Counted from the first letter of the stretch, positions 1 through 5,467 are shown. The stretch: DNA of 5,467 nucleotides from an archaeon (GCA_016550485.1 JABXGV010000153.1:1-5467), one strand, 5' to 3'. A program made the numbers and translations. The notes: generated from the sequence alone by a model not told the origin.

Positions 1-501
1 CTCATTGTAACTATTAACGAAACCAAGTTCATAGTACGAATTACCGATGCAGATCGTGACCAAGGGGTTTTCCATGTCGTCGTTGGTGACCAGAAATTAA
101 CCCTCCATCTCACACCCCAACAAGATTCAGAAGGCTACAAGGTAACTCTGAACAAGCAACACTATACTGCTTTACTCAGACCAGTTTCCTCCGATTTACC
201 CACTAGTACTAGCTCCACAGTAGCAACTACACCCCGAACCCCTATCAGAGCACAAACATCTATTGCACCTCCTGATGCTGCAACAGAACCAGGTACAGTT
301 GTCGCTCCACTTCCAGGTCGTGTAATCGAAGTGCCAGTGAAAGAGGGAGATAAAGTCGAAAGTGGAGATGTGGTAATCGTCCTCGAAGCAATGAAGATGG
401 CAAATGAGATTAGAGCCACACAACCAGGTGTTGTTAGTCAAGTTCATGTCCAAACTGGTAATGCAGTAGAGAAAGGGCAGCCACTAGTCACCATCGGCTA
501 A
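1..501 (+). CDS. Biotin carboxyl carrier protein of an acyl-CoA carboxylase/decarboxylase (5' end missing)
   Basis: The frame is open from the first base and ends in TAA, giving 166 visible residues. The C-terminal part (about 98-166) is a complete biotinyl/lipoyl-attachment domain. It has the motif EAMKM at residues 129-133, so Lys132 is the residue that carries biotin, and a PLPGRVIEV strand opens the domain. It is preceded by a flexible linker rich in Thr, Ser, Pro and Ala (about 61-97), and by an N-terminal beta-rich segment (1-60) typical of stand-alone carriers. In this family the biotin arm shuttles carboxyl groups between a biotin carboxylase and a carboxyltransferase in the cytoplasm. 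Stand-alone carriers are often about this long, so the true start may lie only a few codons upstream. It could instead be the C-terminus of a larger protein such as pyruvate carboxylase subunit B or oxaloacetate decarboxylase alpha. No partner subunit is visible here. Confidence 0.9.
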   Translation, partial: LIVTINETKFIVRITDADRDQGVFHVVVGDQKLTLHLTPQQDSEGYKVTLNKQHYTALLRPVSSDLPTSTSSTVATTPRTPIRAQTSIAPPDAATEPGTVVAPLPGRVIEVPVKEGDKVESGDVVIVLEAMKMANEIRATQPGVVSQVHVQTGNAVEKGQPLVTIG

Positions 502-885
502 GAAAATTCCAATACTAAAGCACCTAATTTTCTGTTAGAGAAGACTTTTTGTAGCTAGTTATAGGCGTCCTAGTTAGAGGATGTTTTACCTTGTCACCAT
601 GCCCAGCGTATGATGCAGAAAACAACATGTGTAGACATTTGAACAGAACCTTTCCCAAAGGCGCACAGCTGCCTTGCGAGTTTGTTAACGACCCGGATAA
701 ATGCCCGATTGCTATGATGTCGTCTCCTTAGAACGAAATTACGTTAATTTTAATGGATTTCTAGCAAGAGACCATTTTGAATCTGATATCTAGGCATAGG
801 AGAACTTGTGTAAGACGCTGCACAGGGCCCCGACTCACTTCAGAGTAGATGTACTAGCAGCGAAGTTGTGTTGTTCAGTGGTACG
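502..885. other. Intergenic gap between convergent genes; no supported gene
   Basis: This 384-base stretch separates the stop of the biotin carrier gene from the stop of the V4R gene. All frames are broken by frequent stops and I see no tRNA, rRNA or protein remnant. Short T-tracts on the + strand (527-530 and 546-550) could help end transcription of the carrier gene, but no strong stem precedes them. There is an 11-base near-repeat (555-565 and 570-580, 10 of 11 identical). An AT-rich inverted repeat lies at 736-750 (arms AAATTA and TAATTT, 3-base spacer). A weak interrupted stem at about 753-777 (AATGG ... CCATT) is followed by a short T run. None of these is enough to name a function. Confidence 0.6.
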
Positions 886-1419
886 CTATTCTTGTTCTCG
901 AATGATAAATTCGCAGTGGGAGGCACCGCTCGCGACGCAGCTGGTTTCTTCGTATTCCAGTGCCCCACTGACAACGCCAGCTTTTTGGAGTAGCGTTTGA
1001 ATGACGCACATGACGCTAGAGAAAAGGTAACACTTTGGCTCATCTGCTTCCGACACGATACCAGAAAGATAAGTATCTTTGACGCGCAGCTTGATTGTGA
1101 GAGGGGTCTCGTTGAACTCGACAAGTTGGATGTCGCCCCAACCTAGAGCTCTGGCTGTCTGGACGACCAGCGCCATCATTTCTTTTGGCGGCATCCCCCC
1201 AAATAATTGGGTAAGTATTTCTCCATAGGTTTTGGCTGCTGCTTCAGAGGCTGTATGCACTACCACGTAGGCACCTGAAGCGCCCAAGACGTTCTCCATT
1301 TCCACACCTAACCCTGCCAGCCAAGAGGCGGGAACTAAGATGTACCGGATTGGTCCCTGGTGGATTGTACCATCTTTGTATGTTAACAGCGATACAAAAT
1401 TCCTGAATTCATCACTCAA
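886..1419 (-). CDS. V4R (4-vinyl reductase-like) domain protein, stand-alone
   Basis: The 177-residue protein is essentially one V4R domain. The N-terminal half carries RYILVP (25-30) followed by a helix and a G-A-S-G-A-YVVVH strand pattern (46-55). The C-terminus carries the family hallmark of a strand (YEETS) followed by C161-V-A-S-G-A-S-H-C169-E-F, the C-x3-G-x3-C-x-F signature thought to bind metal. Further cysteines are at 130 and 138. V4R domains occur in bacteriochlorophyll biosynthesis protein BchJ, in the sensor part of XylR/DmpR-type aromatic regulators and in many archaeal single-domain proteins, where they are predicted to bind small hydrophobic ligands. I see no DNA-binding helix-turn-helix, signal peptide or membrane segment. 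The start is TTG at 1417-1419: an in-frame stop lies just upstream at 1435-1437, and a perfect ribosome binding site precedes the TTG. The gene is divergent from the mutase operon, which suggests but does not show a sensory or accessory role for it. Confidence 0.82.
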   Translation of the reverse strand: MSDEFRNFVSLLTYKDGTIHQGPIRYILVPASWLAGLGVEMENVLGASGAYVVVHTASEAAAKTYGEILTQLFGGMPPKEMMALVVQTARALGWGDIQLVEFNETPLTIKLRVKDTYLSGIVSEADEPKCYLFSSVMCVIQTLLQKAGVVSGALEYEETSCVASGASHCEFIIREQE

Positions 1420-1427
1420 CTCTATCG

Positions 1428-1436
1428 ACCTCCTTT
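1428..1436 (-). promoter_or_regulatory. Strong Shine-Dalgarno site for the V4R gene
   Basis: On the minus strand this reads AAAGGAGGT, an almost full-length match to the anti-Shine-Dalgarno tail of 16S rRNA, with 8 bases to the TTG codon at 1419. It decides the start, because the first in-frame ATG is about 40 codons further on and would remove the beginning of the V4R domain. Confidence 0.85.
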
Positions 1437-1461
1437 ATGAGCCATTTTAATATCTACTGTG

Positions 1462-1474
1462 AATTAATAAAAGG
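1462..1474 (-). promoter_or_regulatory. Possible promoter (TATA-like element) of the V4R gene
   Basis: On the minus strand this reads CCTTTTATTAATT, an AT-rich element resembling an archaeal BRE/TATA box. Transcription starting about 25 bases downstream would begin near 1440 and give a leader of roughly 20 bases that just contains the Shine-Dalgarno site. If the organism is bacterial, nearby AT-rich hexamers (TATTAA around 1446-1453) could serve as a -10 box instead. This rests on composition and spacing only. Confidence 0.35.
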
Positions 1475-1519
1475 ATTGTGTAGTTTTTTTCGCGCTGCCT
1501 GCTGTCGTTCGTCGGCAAT

Positions 1520-1563
1520 CTTAAGGTAACAAGTGCAAGAATTAAAGGCATCAAGTGCAAGAA
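1520..1563 (+). repeat. Two abutting 22-bp imperfect tandem repeats upstream of the mutase operon
   Basis: Units 1520-1541 and 1542-1563 abut exactly and match at 18 of 22 positions. Their last 12 bases (CAAGTGCAAGAA at 1530-1541 and 1552-1563) are identical. The 22-base period is close to two turns of the helix, so a protein bound to both copies would sit on the same face. The repeat lies 44 bases before the mutase start, in the intergenic region shared with the V4R gene, and runs into the likely basal promoter. This is the arrangement expected of an operator. The regulator is unknown, and a chance small duplication is possible. Confidence 0.6.
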
Positions 1564-1571
1564 GATATACA
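1563..1571 (+). promoter_or_regulatory. Weak TATA-like element of the mutase operon
   Basis: AGATATACA lies directly at the end of the tandem repeat. With the usual archaeal spacing, transcription would begin near 1592-1595, giving a leader of only about 12-25 bases before the candidate ATG codons at 1607, 1616 and 1619. The match is weak and rests on position as much as sequence. Confidence 0.25.
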
Positions 1572-1606
1572 TCTTCGGTAATAGTCGGACAGCGACAGCT
1601 ACCCGT

Positions 1607-3292
1607 ATGGTGTTTATGATGGTTTCAAAGGAAGATGTACTTGCCCGGTTGAAGCGTGACTGGGAGAAAGGTTCGCTGCAGAAGACCTTAGAGAAGACTG
1701 GCGAGCGGCGAGCCCGTTTCATTACGACATCAAGTCGACCGATAGCTAGACTTTACACACCAACTGATATTCTAGGCTTTGATTACCAAGAGAAGCTAGG
1801 CTTCCCTGGGCAATATCCCTATACGCGCGGCGTGTACCCTTCGATGTATCGTGGTCGCCTTTGGACGATGCGGATGTTCGCTGGATTTGGTAGTGCAGAA
1901 CAAACCAACGAACGGTTTCGCTATCTATTGAGTCAGGGGCAGACTGGGCTTAGTGTAGCCTTCCACTTGCCGACCATTCAGGGTTATGACTCGGATCATC
2001 CAATGTCAGCGGGCGAAGTTGGGAAGTGTGGGGTAGCCATTGACTCTCTAGCTGACATGGAGATCCTCTTTCGCGACATTCCTTTGGATAAAATCACTAC
2101 ATCGATGACTATTAACGCGCCCGCAGCTGTCCTGCTTTGCTTTTATCTTGCTGCGGCTGAGAAGCAGGGCGTTTCATCAACCCAGGTCGGGGGCACCATC
2201 CAGAACGATCTCCTCAAGGAGTACATGGCGCAGAAAACCTGGATATTTCCTCCAGATCCTTCAATGCGAATAATCACAGATATCTTGAAATTCTGTACTA
2301 AGGAGGTACCTCGCTGGAATACAATTAGCATTAGTGGTTATCACATTCGTGAAGCCGGCAGCACCGCAGTGCAAGAACTCGCCTTCACATTAGCGAATGG
2401 ACTTACCTATGTACAAGCAGGTATTGATGCGGGATTGAAAGTAGACGAGTTTGCGCCACGCTTGTCTTTCTTCTTCAACGCACACAATGACCTCTTCGAA
2501 GAAATCGCTAAATATCGTGCTGCCCGGCGCATTTGGGCGCGTGAGATGAAGGAACGGTTTAATGCAAAGGATAAACGTTCATATCTACTCCGGTTCCACA
2601 CTCAAACTGCAGGGTGTAGTCTTACAGCTCAGCAGCCAGAGAACAATATAGTTCGGGTAACGATTCAAGCACTGGCAGCCATTCTCGGAGGCACCCAATC
2701 CCTTCACACCAATTCTATGGACGAGGCTTGGGCACTGCCCACGGCCAAGGCGGCGACCATTGCGCTCCGTACACAACAAATCCTGGCTCACGAAAGCGGG
2801 GTGGCAAACACCATTGACCCCCTCGGTGGATCATATTTTGTTGAGGCTTTGACAGACGAGATGGAGGAGGAGACTTATCGTTACTTTGATCGCATTGAGA
2901 AGCTTGGCGGAGTTGTCGCTGGCATTAAGCAGGGTTTCTTCCAGCGAGAAATATCAGATGCTGCCTTTCGCTATCAACGAGAGATAGAAGAACGCGAACA
3001 AATCATTGTGGGGGTCAATGAGCATTCAACTGGAGAAGAGCTTGTAATCCCGGTACTAAAGATACCACCTGAAATGGAGAAACGGCAGCTGAACCGGCTT
3101 CACCAAACGCGTAAGAACCGGGACAATTCCAAGGTAGAGCAGCTGCTAGACCGGTTACGTCGAGCTGCTGAGGGCACAGAAAACTTGTTACCCCATATAC
3201 TTGCCGCTGTAAAGGTCTATGCAACTGTCGGCGAAATCTGTGACGCCCTCCGAGATGTATATGGAGAATACGAGGAACCTATAATATTCTAG
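1607..3292 (+). CDS. icmA: Adenosylcobalamin-dependent acyl-CoA mutase, large (catalytic) subunit; isobutyryl-CoA mutase-like
   Basis: The 561-residue protein is the substrate-binding TIM-barrel half of the methylmalonyl-CoA mutase family, without the cobalamin domain. That is the length of IcmA/HcmA-type large subunits (about 560-566). Landmarks are TPTDI (51-55), TRGVYPSMYRGRLWTMR (73-89), GYDSDHP (126-132), GTIQND (196-201), SISGYH (241-246), FAPRLSFFF (282-290), GGTQSLHTNS (361-370) and IDPLGGSY (403-410). The catalytic pair Tyr245-His246 (Tyr243-His244 in the Propionibacterium enzyme) is intact. Two substrate-determining positions differ from true methylmalonyl-CoA mutases: Phe91 replaces Tyr89, and Gln209 replaces the carboxylate-binding Arg207. 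Both match isobutyryl-CoA mutase. Ala118 argues against 2-hydroxyisobutyryl-CoA mutase, which has Asp there and Ile at the Phe91 site. Predicted reaction: butyryl-CoA to and from isobutyryl-CoA, in the cytoplasm. ATG codons at 1607, 1616 and 1619 are all possible starts and none has a Shine-Dalgarno site. The family is certain; the exact substrate is inferred. Confidence 0.88.
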   Translation: MVFMMVSKEDVLARLKRDWEKGSLQKTLEKTGERRARFITTSSRPIARLYTPTDILGFDYQEKLGFPGQYPYTRGVYPSMYRGRLWTMRMFAGFGSAEQTNERFRYLLSQGQTGLSVAFHLPTIQGYDSDHPMSAGEVGKCGVAIDSLADMEILFRDIPLDKITTSMTINAPAAVLLCFYLAAAEKQGVSSTQVGGTIQNDLLKEYMAQKTWIFPPDPSMRIITDILKFCTKEVPRWNTISISGYHIREAGSTAVQELAFTLANGLTYVQAGIDAGLKVDEFAPRLSFFFNAHNDLFEEIAKYRAARRIWAREMKERFNAKDKRSYLLRFHTQTAGCSLTAQQPENNIVRVTIQALAAILGGTQSLHTNSMDEAWALPTAKAATIALRTQQILAHESGVANTIDPLGGSYFVEALTDEMEEETYRYFDRIEKLGGVVAGIKQGFFQREISDAAFRYQREIEEREQIIVGVNEHSTGEELVIPVLKIPPEMEKRQLNRLHQTRKNRDNSKVEQLLDRLRRAAEGTENLLPHILAAVKVYATVGEICDALRDVYGEYEEPIIF

Positions 3293-3306
3293 AAACCAAT
3301 GATGAA

Positions 3307-3312
3307 AAGGAG
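3307..3312 (+). promoter_or_regulatory. Ribosome binding site of the mutase small subunit
   Basis: AAGGAG lies in the 26-base gap after the large-subunit stop. It is 6 bases before TTG (3319) and 9 bases before GTG (3322). The GTG spacing is slightly more usual, so both starts stay open. No in-frame ATG exists between the upstream stop and this point. Confidence 0.6.
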
Positions 3313-3318
3313 AGAATT

Positions 3319-3723
3319 TTGGTGTCAGAGCAAGAACGAAAGATTCGAGTACTGGTTGCCAAACCGGGCCTTGATGGTCATGACCGAGGCGCCAAAGTAG
3401 TCGCGCGTGCGCTGAGGGATGCTGGCTTCGAAGTCATATACACTGGGTTACGACAAACACCTGAACAGGTTGCTGAAGCTGCCTTGCAAGAAGATGTAGA
3501 CGCAGTTGGGTTGAGTATTCTTTCAGGGGCTCATATGCGCCTCACAGAGGAGATAATGAAGTTGCTGAAAGAAAGAGACATGGGTGATATACTCGTGGTA
3601 TTGGGTGGCATTATTCCAGAGGAAGATTATGAGCCGTTGAAAAAGCTCGGAGTCAAGGCGGTTTTTGGTCCAGGCACCCCAACTAGTGAGATAATCGATT
3701 TTATTAAATCGCATGTTAAATGA
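3319..3723 (+). CDS. icmB: Adenosylcobalamin-dependent acyl-CoA mutase, small (B12-binding) subunit
   Basis: The 134-residue protein is a complete B12-binding Rossmann-like domain. It has the full base-off/His-on signature: D19-G-H21-D-R-G24, then 41 residues to S66-I-L68, then 27 residues to G96-G97. His21 is the residue that ligates cobalt from below. KPGLDGHDRGAKV at 15-27 and LGGIIPEED at 95-103 are typical of this subunit, and the length equals that of IcmB/HcmB (about 136). It pairs with the large subunit encoded 26 bases upstream to form the active enzyme, and is surely co-transcribed with it. The start is either TTG (3319) or GTG (3322); the two differ by one residue. The sequence of this subunit does not reveal the substrate, so the Icm name follows from the large subunit. 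Confidence 0.9.
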   Translation: MVSEQERKIRVLVAKPGLDGHDRGAKVVARALRDAGFEVIYTGLRQTPEQVAEAALQEDVDAVGLSILSGAHMRLTEEIMKLLKERDMGDILVVLGGIIPEEDYEPLKKLGVKAVFGPGTPTSEIIDFIKSHVK

Positions 3724-3752
3724 GCCGAAGGGGCGATGAGTGAGGCTAGCCT

Positions 3753-4730
3753 ATGGGACCAGACACCCGAACGCTTGTCCAGCAACTACTCAAAGGGAAT
3801 CGAAGGGCTGCCGCGCGATTGATGTCACTTGCAGAGACTCTGTCACCTGAGGCTCATACCGCAATAAAGCAGATTTATCCACATACGGGTAAGGCCCACA
3901 TCATTGGAGTCACTGGCCCTCCAGGTTCTGGCAAGAGCACTCTTGTGGACAAGCTGATTCACGAATTTCGCCAACAGAAGAAGCGTGTAGGCGTTGTTGC
4001 AGTAGACCCAAGCAGCCCGTTCACTGGCGGTGCCTTACTAGGTGACCGAATTCGTATGAGCCGGTTTGCTACGGACAAAGGTGTTTTCATTCGGAGCATG
4101 GGATCACGGGGTAGTCTCGGTGGGCTAGCTTGGGCAACTCATGATGTTGTCAGAATTCTTGACGCGCTTGGCAAAGAGATTGTTATTGTCGAAACCGTTG
4201 GAGCTGGACAAGCTGAAGTAGATATTATCAAGCTTGCCGAGACCGTGGTTCTGTTGACAGTTCCAAGATTAGGCGACGATATCCAGACTATCAAAGCAGG
4301 GATAATGGAAATTGGCGACATCTTCGTTATTAACAAGGCAGATCTTGATGGGGCGGACCGACTGTATGTTGAAATACAAACTGCTTTGAACCTGGGTGAG
4401 CGCGAACAGAGCTGGGAGCCCCCCATCTTGAAAACTGTTGCCTCTTCTGGAGAAGGTGTTGAAGAATTAGCTAGGGCTATCCAAGACCATCATACTCATT
4501 TGGTGGAAAGTGGTGAAATCAAACAGAATCTCGAAAGACGCTGTGCTGCGCAGCTGGAAACCATTGTTGAGCAGAGTTTCATACGGAAACTCTTCGTCCA
4601 AGCTGAGGAGCGTGAGCACTTCCATCAACTTGTCCAGAAAGTATGTACCCGGCGCCTCGACCCCTACACCGCTGCTGAGTTGCTCATATTACGTCTCATT
4701 CAGCCAAGAATAGAAAGTGATTCATCCTAA
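3753..4730 (+). CDS. meaB: MeaB/ArgK-type GTPase, chaperone of the acyl-CoA mutase
   Basis: The 325-residue protein is a SIMIBI-class G-protein of the MeaB/ArgK/MMAA family. These proteins use GTP hydrolysis to gate delivery of adenosylcobalamin to the mutase and to eject damaged cofactor. Visible elements are a short N-terminal helical region (1-45), the Walker A loop G55-P-P-G-S-G-K61-S62, DPSSPF (85-90), GDRIRM (98-103 region), the switch-like RSMGSRGSLGGLA (114-126), ETVGAGQAE (147-155) with the switch II/Walker B function, and the base-specificity motif N194-K-A-D197. A helical C-terminal part (about 235-320) fits the dimerisation arm. Length is normal. ATG at 3753 is the first possible start (in-frame stop at 3747-3749), with a modest GAGG 7 bases upstream. 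It follows the small subunit by 29 bases, so it is the third gene of the operon. Next to an isobutyryl-CoA mutase the equivalent is sometimes called MeaI. It was once named ArgK, an arginine transport kinase, which this is not. Confidence 0.93.
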   Translation: MGPDTRTLVQQLLKGNRRAAARLMSLAETLSPEAHTAIKQIYPHTGKAHIIGVTGPPGSGKSTLVDKLIHEFRQQKKRVGVVAVDPSSPFTGGALLGDRIRMSRFATDKGVFIRSMGSRGSLGGLAWATHDVVRILDALGKEIVIVETVGAGQAEVDIIKLAETVVLLTVPRLGDDIQTIKAGIMEIGDIFVINKADLDGADRLYVEIQTALNLGEREQSWEPPILKTVASSGEGVEELARAIQDHHTHLVESGEIKQNLERRCAAQLETIVEQSFIRKLFVQAEEREHFHQLVQKVCTRRLDPYTAAELLILRLIQPRIESDSS

Positions 4731-5467
4731 TCTCGCCCTCGCTTGGCGCGAGAAGCGCGCCTAGCTGATGGCCGAGTCTCTGGTGACCCTGTTTTTCCAA
4801 CTATTGGCTTCCCTTTCCTGATATAGTAAGGAACCTTTAGATAAGATGTCACTTCATCAGGAGCCGTAGTTTTGAGTGTTTGCAAAAACTTCGAGGGATT
4901 TCTCGTCCCAGTCAAATCGCCATAACCCCAACGCAGTACCTGATCTGCCATCCGCTCCCAAGAGGTATGAAGCTCAGGGAGAGTTGTACGCCAACCCATG
5001 AGGAGGACGAGAGTGTGACCAAACTTCCGTATTATATTAAATAAACGCCGCATATAGTTACGCGCTTTTTGAGGCCCTACCCCATCTATGAAGTCGTCAA
5101 CATAGGCTAGGAACATCCGGACCTTAGTCTTTCCGTGGAGCGGCGCGATTATTTTGTTGATTGCTGCAGGAAGCCCTTCTACTGACTGTAGGTCATCAGG
5201 TTTACGAGGCACTACAAGGCCACGGGGGTTTCCACCCCTAGCCTCAAGTTGTTCAGGATAGCTGACCGTGATTGATTCCCGTTCATGTTCACCGAAGCCT
5301 GTGTAGGTAAACAAATCTATCCACCAGAACTGACTTCGTTTACTAGCTTTTAGGTATACGTCGTAGGCTTTTGGTACTCTACGCTCACACCATCCAACAA
5401 TTGCGATAGGATCAGCGTAAGTTGTGATTAACAGTATTGCTTCATCGTCTCGTATATCGTTGGTTAA
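4727..5467 (-). CDS. Putative KaiC/RAD55-like RecA-fold ATPase (start outside window)
   Basis: The frame is open from the window edge (246 visible residues) to TAG at 4727-4729. A TTG at 5314 is in frame but need not be the start, because the coding pattern continues upstream without a break. The visible part reads like the C-terminal two thirds of a KaiC/RAD55-type domain. It has a strand followed by an acidic turn (ILLITTYADP, residues 11-20), then FWWIDLF (46-52), then a Walker B-like strand ending in acidic residues (VRMFLAYVDDF, about 116-126). A helix and a further strand follow (GHTLVLLMGW, about 150-159), then RMADQVLRWGYGDL (about 172-185), resembling the 'aDgvi' strand near the end of such domains. 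The Walker A loop would lie beyond the edge and cannot be checked. The last 20 or so residues are rich in Arg, Lys, Ser and Ala, suggesting a disordered basic tail. The gene converges on meaB and overlaps its stop. The family is a tentative call; the reading frame is confident. Confidence 0.45.
   Translation of the reverse strand, partial: LTNDIRDDEAILLITTYADPIAIVGWCERRVPKAYDVYLKASKRSQFWWIDLFTYTGFGEHERESITVSYPEQLEARGGNPRGLVVPRKPDDLQSVEGLPAAINKIIAPLHGKTKVRMFLAYVDDFIDGVGPQKARNYMRRLFNIIRKFGHTLVLLMGWRTTLPELHTSWERMADQVLRWGYGDLTGTRNPSKFLQTLKTTAPDEVTSYLKVPYYIRKGKPIVGKTGSPETRPSARRASRAKRGRD

Noticed and set aside
871..900. Segment TTGTTCAGTGGTACGC resembles a tRNA D-arm
   Set aside because: No acceptor stem, anticodon arm or GTTCGAATC-type T-arm follows at the right distance, and the stretch runs into the end of the V4R coding sequence.
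806..1000. Plus-strand open frame starting TTG after AGGAG
   Set aside because: Most of it is antisense to the conserved V4R C-terminus including the cysteine motif, its spacing to AGGAG is too short, and the predicted protein shows no recognisable pattern.
1520..1563. Possible CRISPR array or its remnant
   Set aside because: The two repeat units abut directly with no spacers and there are only two of them.
1501..1599. 7-base inverted repeat GCTGTCG (1501-1507) and CGACAGC (1593-1599) flanking the tandem repeat
   Set aside because: A 7-base match at 85 bases distance is expected by chance in a region this size, and no longer arm can be extended.
1447..1722. Minus-strand open frame across the divergent intergenic region and the mutase N-terminus
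   Set aside because: It overlaps the conserved start of the mutase gene in antisense, has low-complexity content and lacks a plausible ribosome binding site.
3753..4730. Arginine/ornithine transport kinase ArgK
   Set aside because: This is a legacy name for the MeaB family; the NKAD motif, ETVG switch and position after a B12 mutase point to the mutase chaperone.

Overview
The window carries parts of an acyl-CoA metabolism locus, most likely from an archaeon of the Thermoproteota type (for example Bathyarchaeia or a relative). The reasons are the split B12-dependent mutase (separate catalytic and cobalamin subunits), a stand-alone biotin carrier, a free-standing V4R-domain protein and a KaiC/RAD55-like ATPase. 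None of these is exclusive to archaea, and a bacterium such as a member of Chloroflexota cannot be excluded. Both ends of the window cut through genes.

Layout. At 1-501 (+) is the 3' end of a biotin carboxyl carrier protein with an intact EAMKM biotinylation site. A gap of 384 bases without a convincing gene follows (502-885). At 886-1419 (-) is a V4R-domain protein with a TTG start behind a very strong Shine-Dalgarno sequence. A divergent 187-base intergenic region (1420-1606) holds a 22-bp imperfect tandem repeat in front of a co-directional cluster of three genes: mutase large subunit (1607-3292), mutase cobalamin-binding small subunit (3319-3723) and the MeaB/ArgK-type G-protein chaperone (3753-4730). 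The chaperone gene converges on, and overlaps by its stop codon, a (-) strand gene (4727 to beyond 5467) that looks like a RecA-fold KaiC/RAD55-type ATPase with a basic tail.

How the genes work together. The two subunits form an adenosylcobalamin-dependent carbon-skeleton mutase, and the G-protein loads or protects its cofactor. Automatic annotation would probably call the enzyme methylmalonyl-CoA mutase. However, the two residues that best discriminate substrate in this family are Phe91 and Gln209 (equivalent to Tyr89 and Arg207 of the Propionibacterium methylmalonyl-CoA mutase). That is the pattern of isobutyryl-CoA mutase. I therefore predict interconversion of butyryl-CoA and isobutyryl-CoA, or a related non-carboxylated acyl-CoA. 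The biotin carrier belongs to an acyl-CoA carboxylase or decarboxylase whose other subunits lie outside. The V4R protein is placed as a possible small-molecule sensor for the divergent mutase operon; that link is inference from position only.
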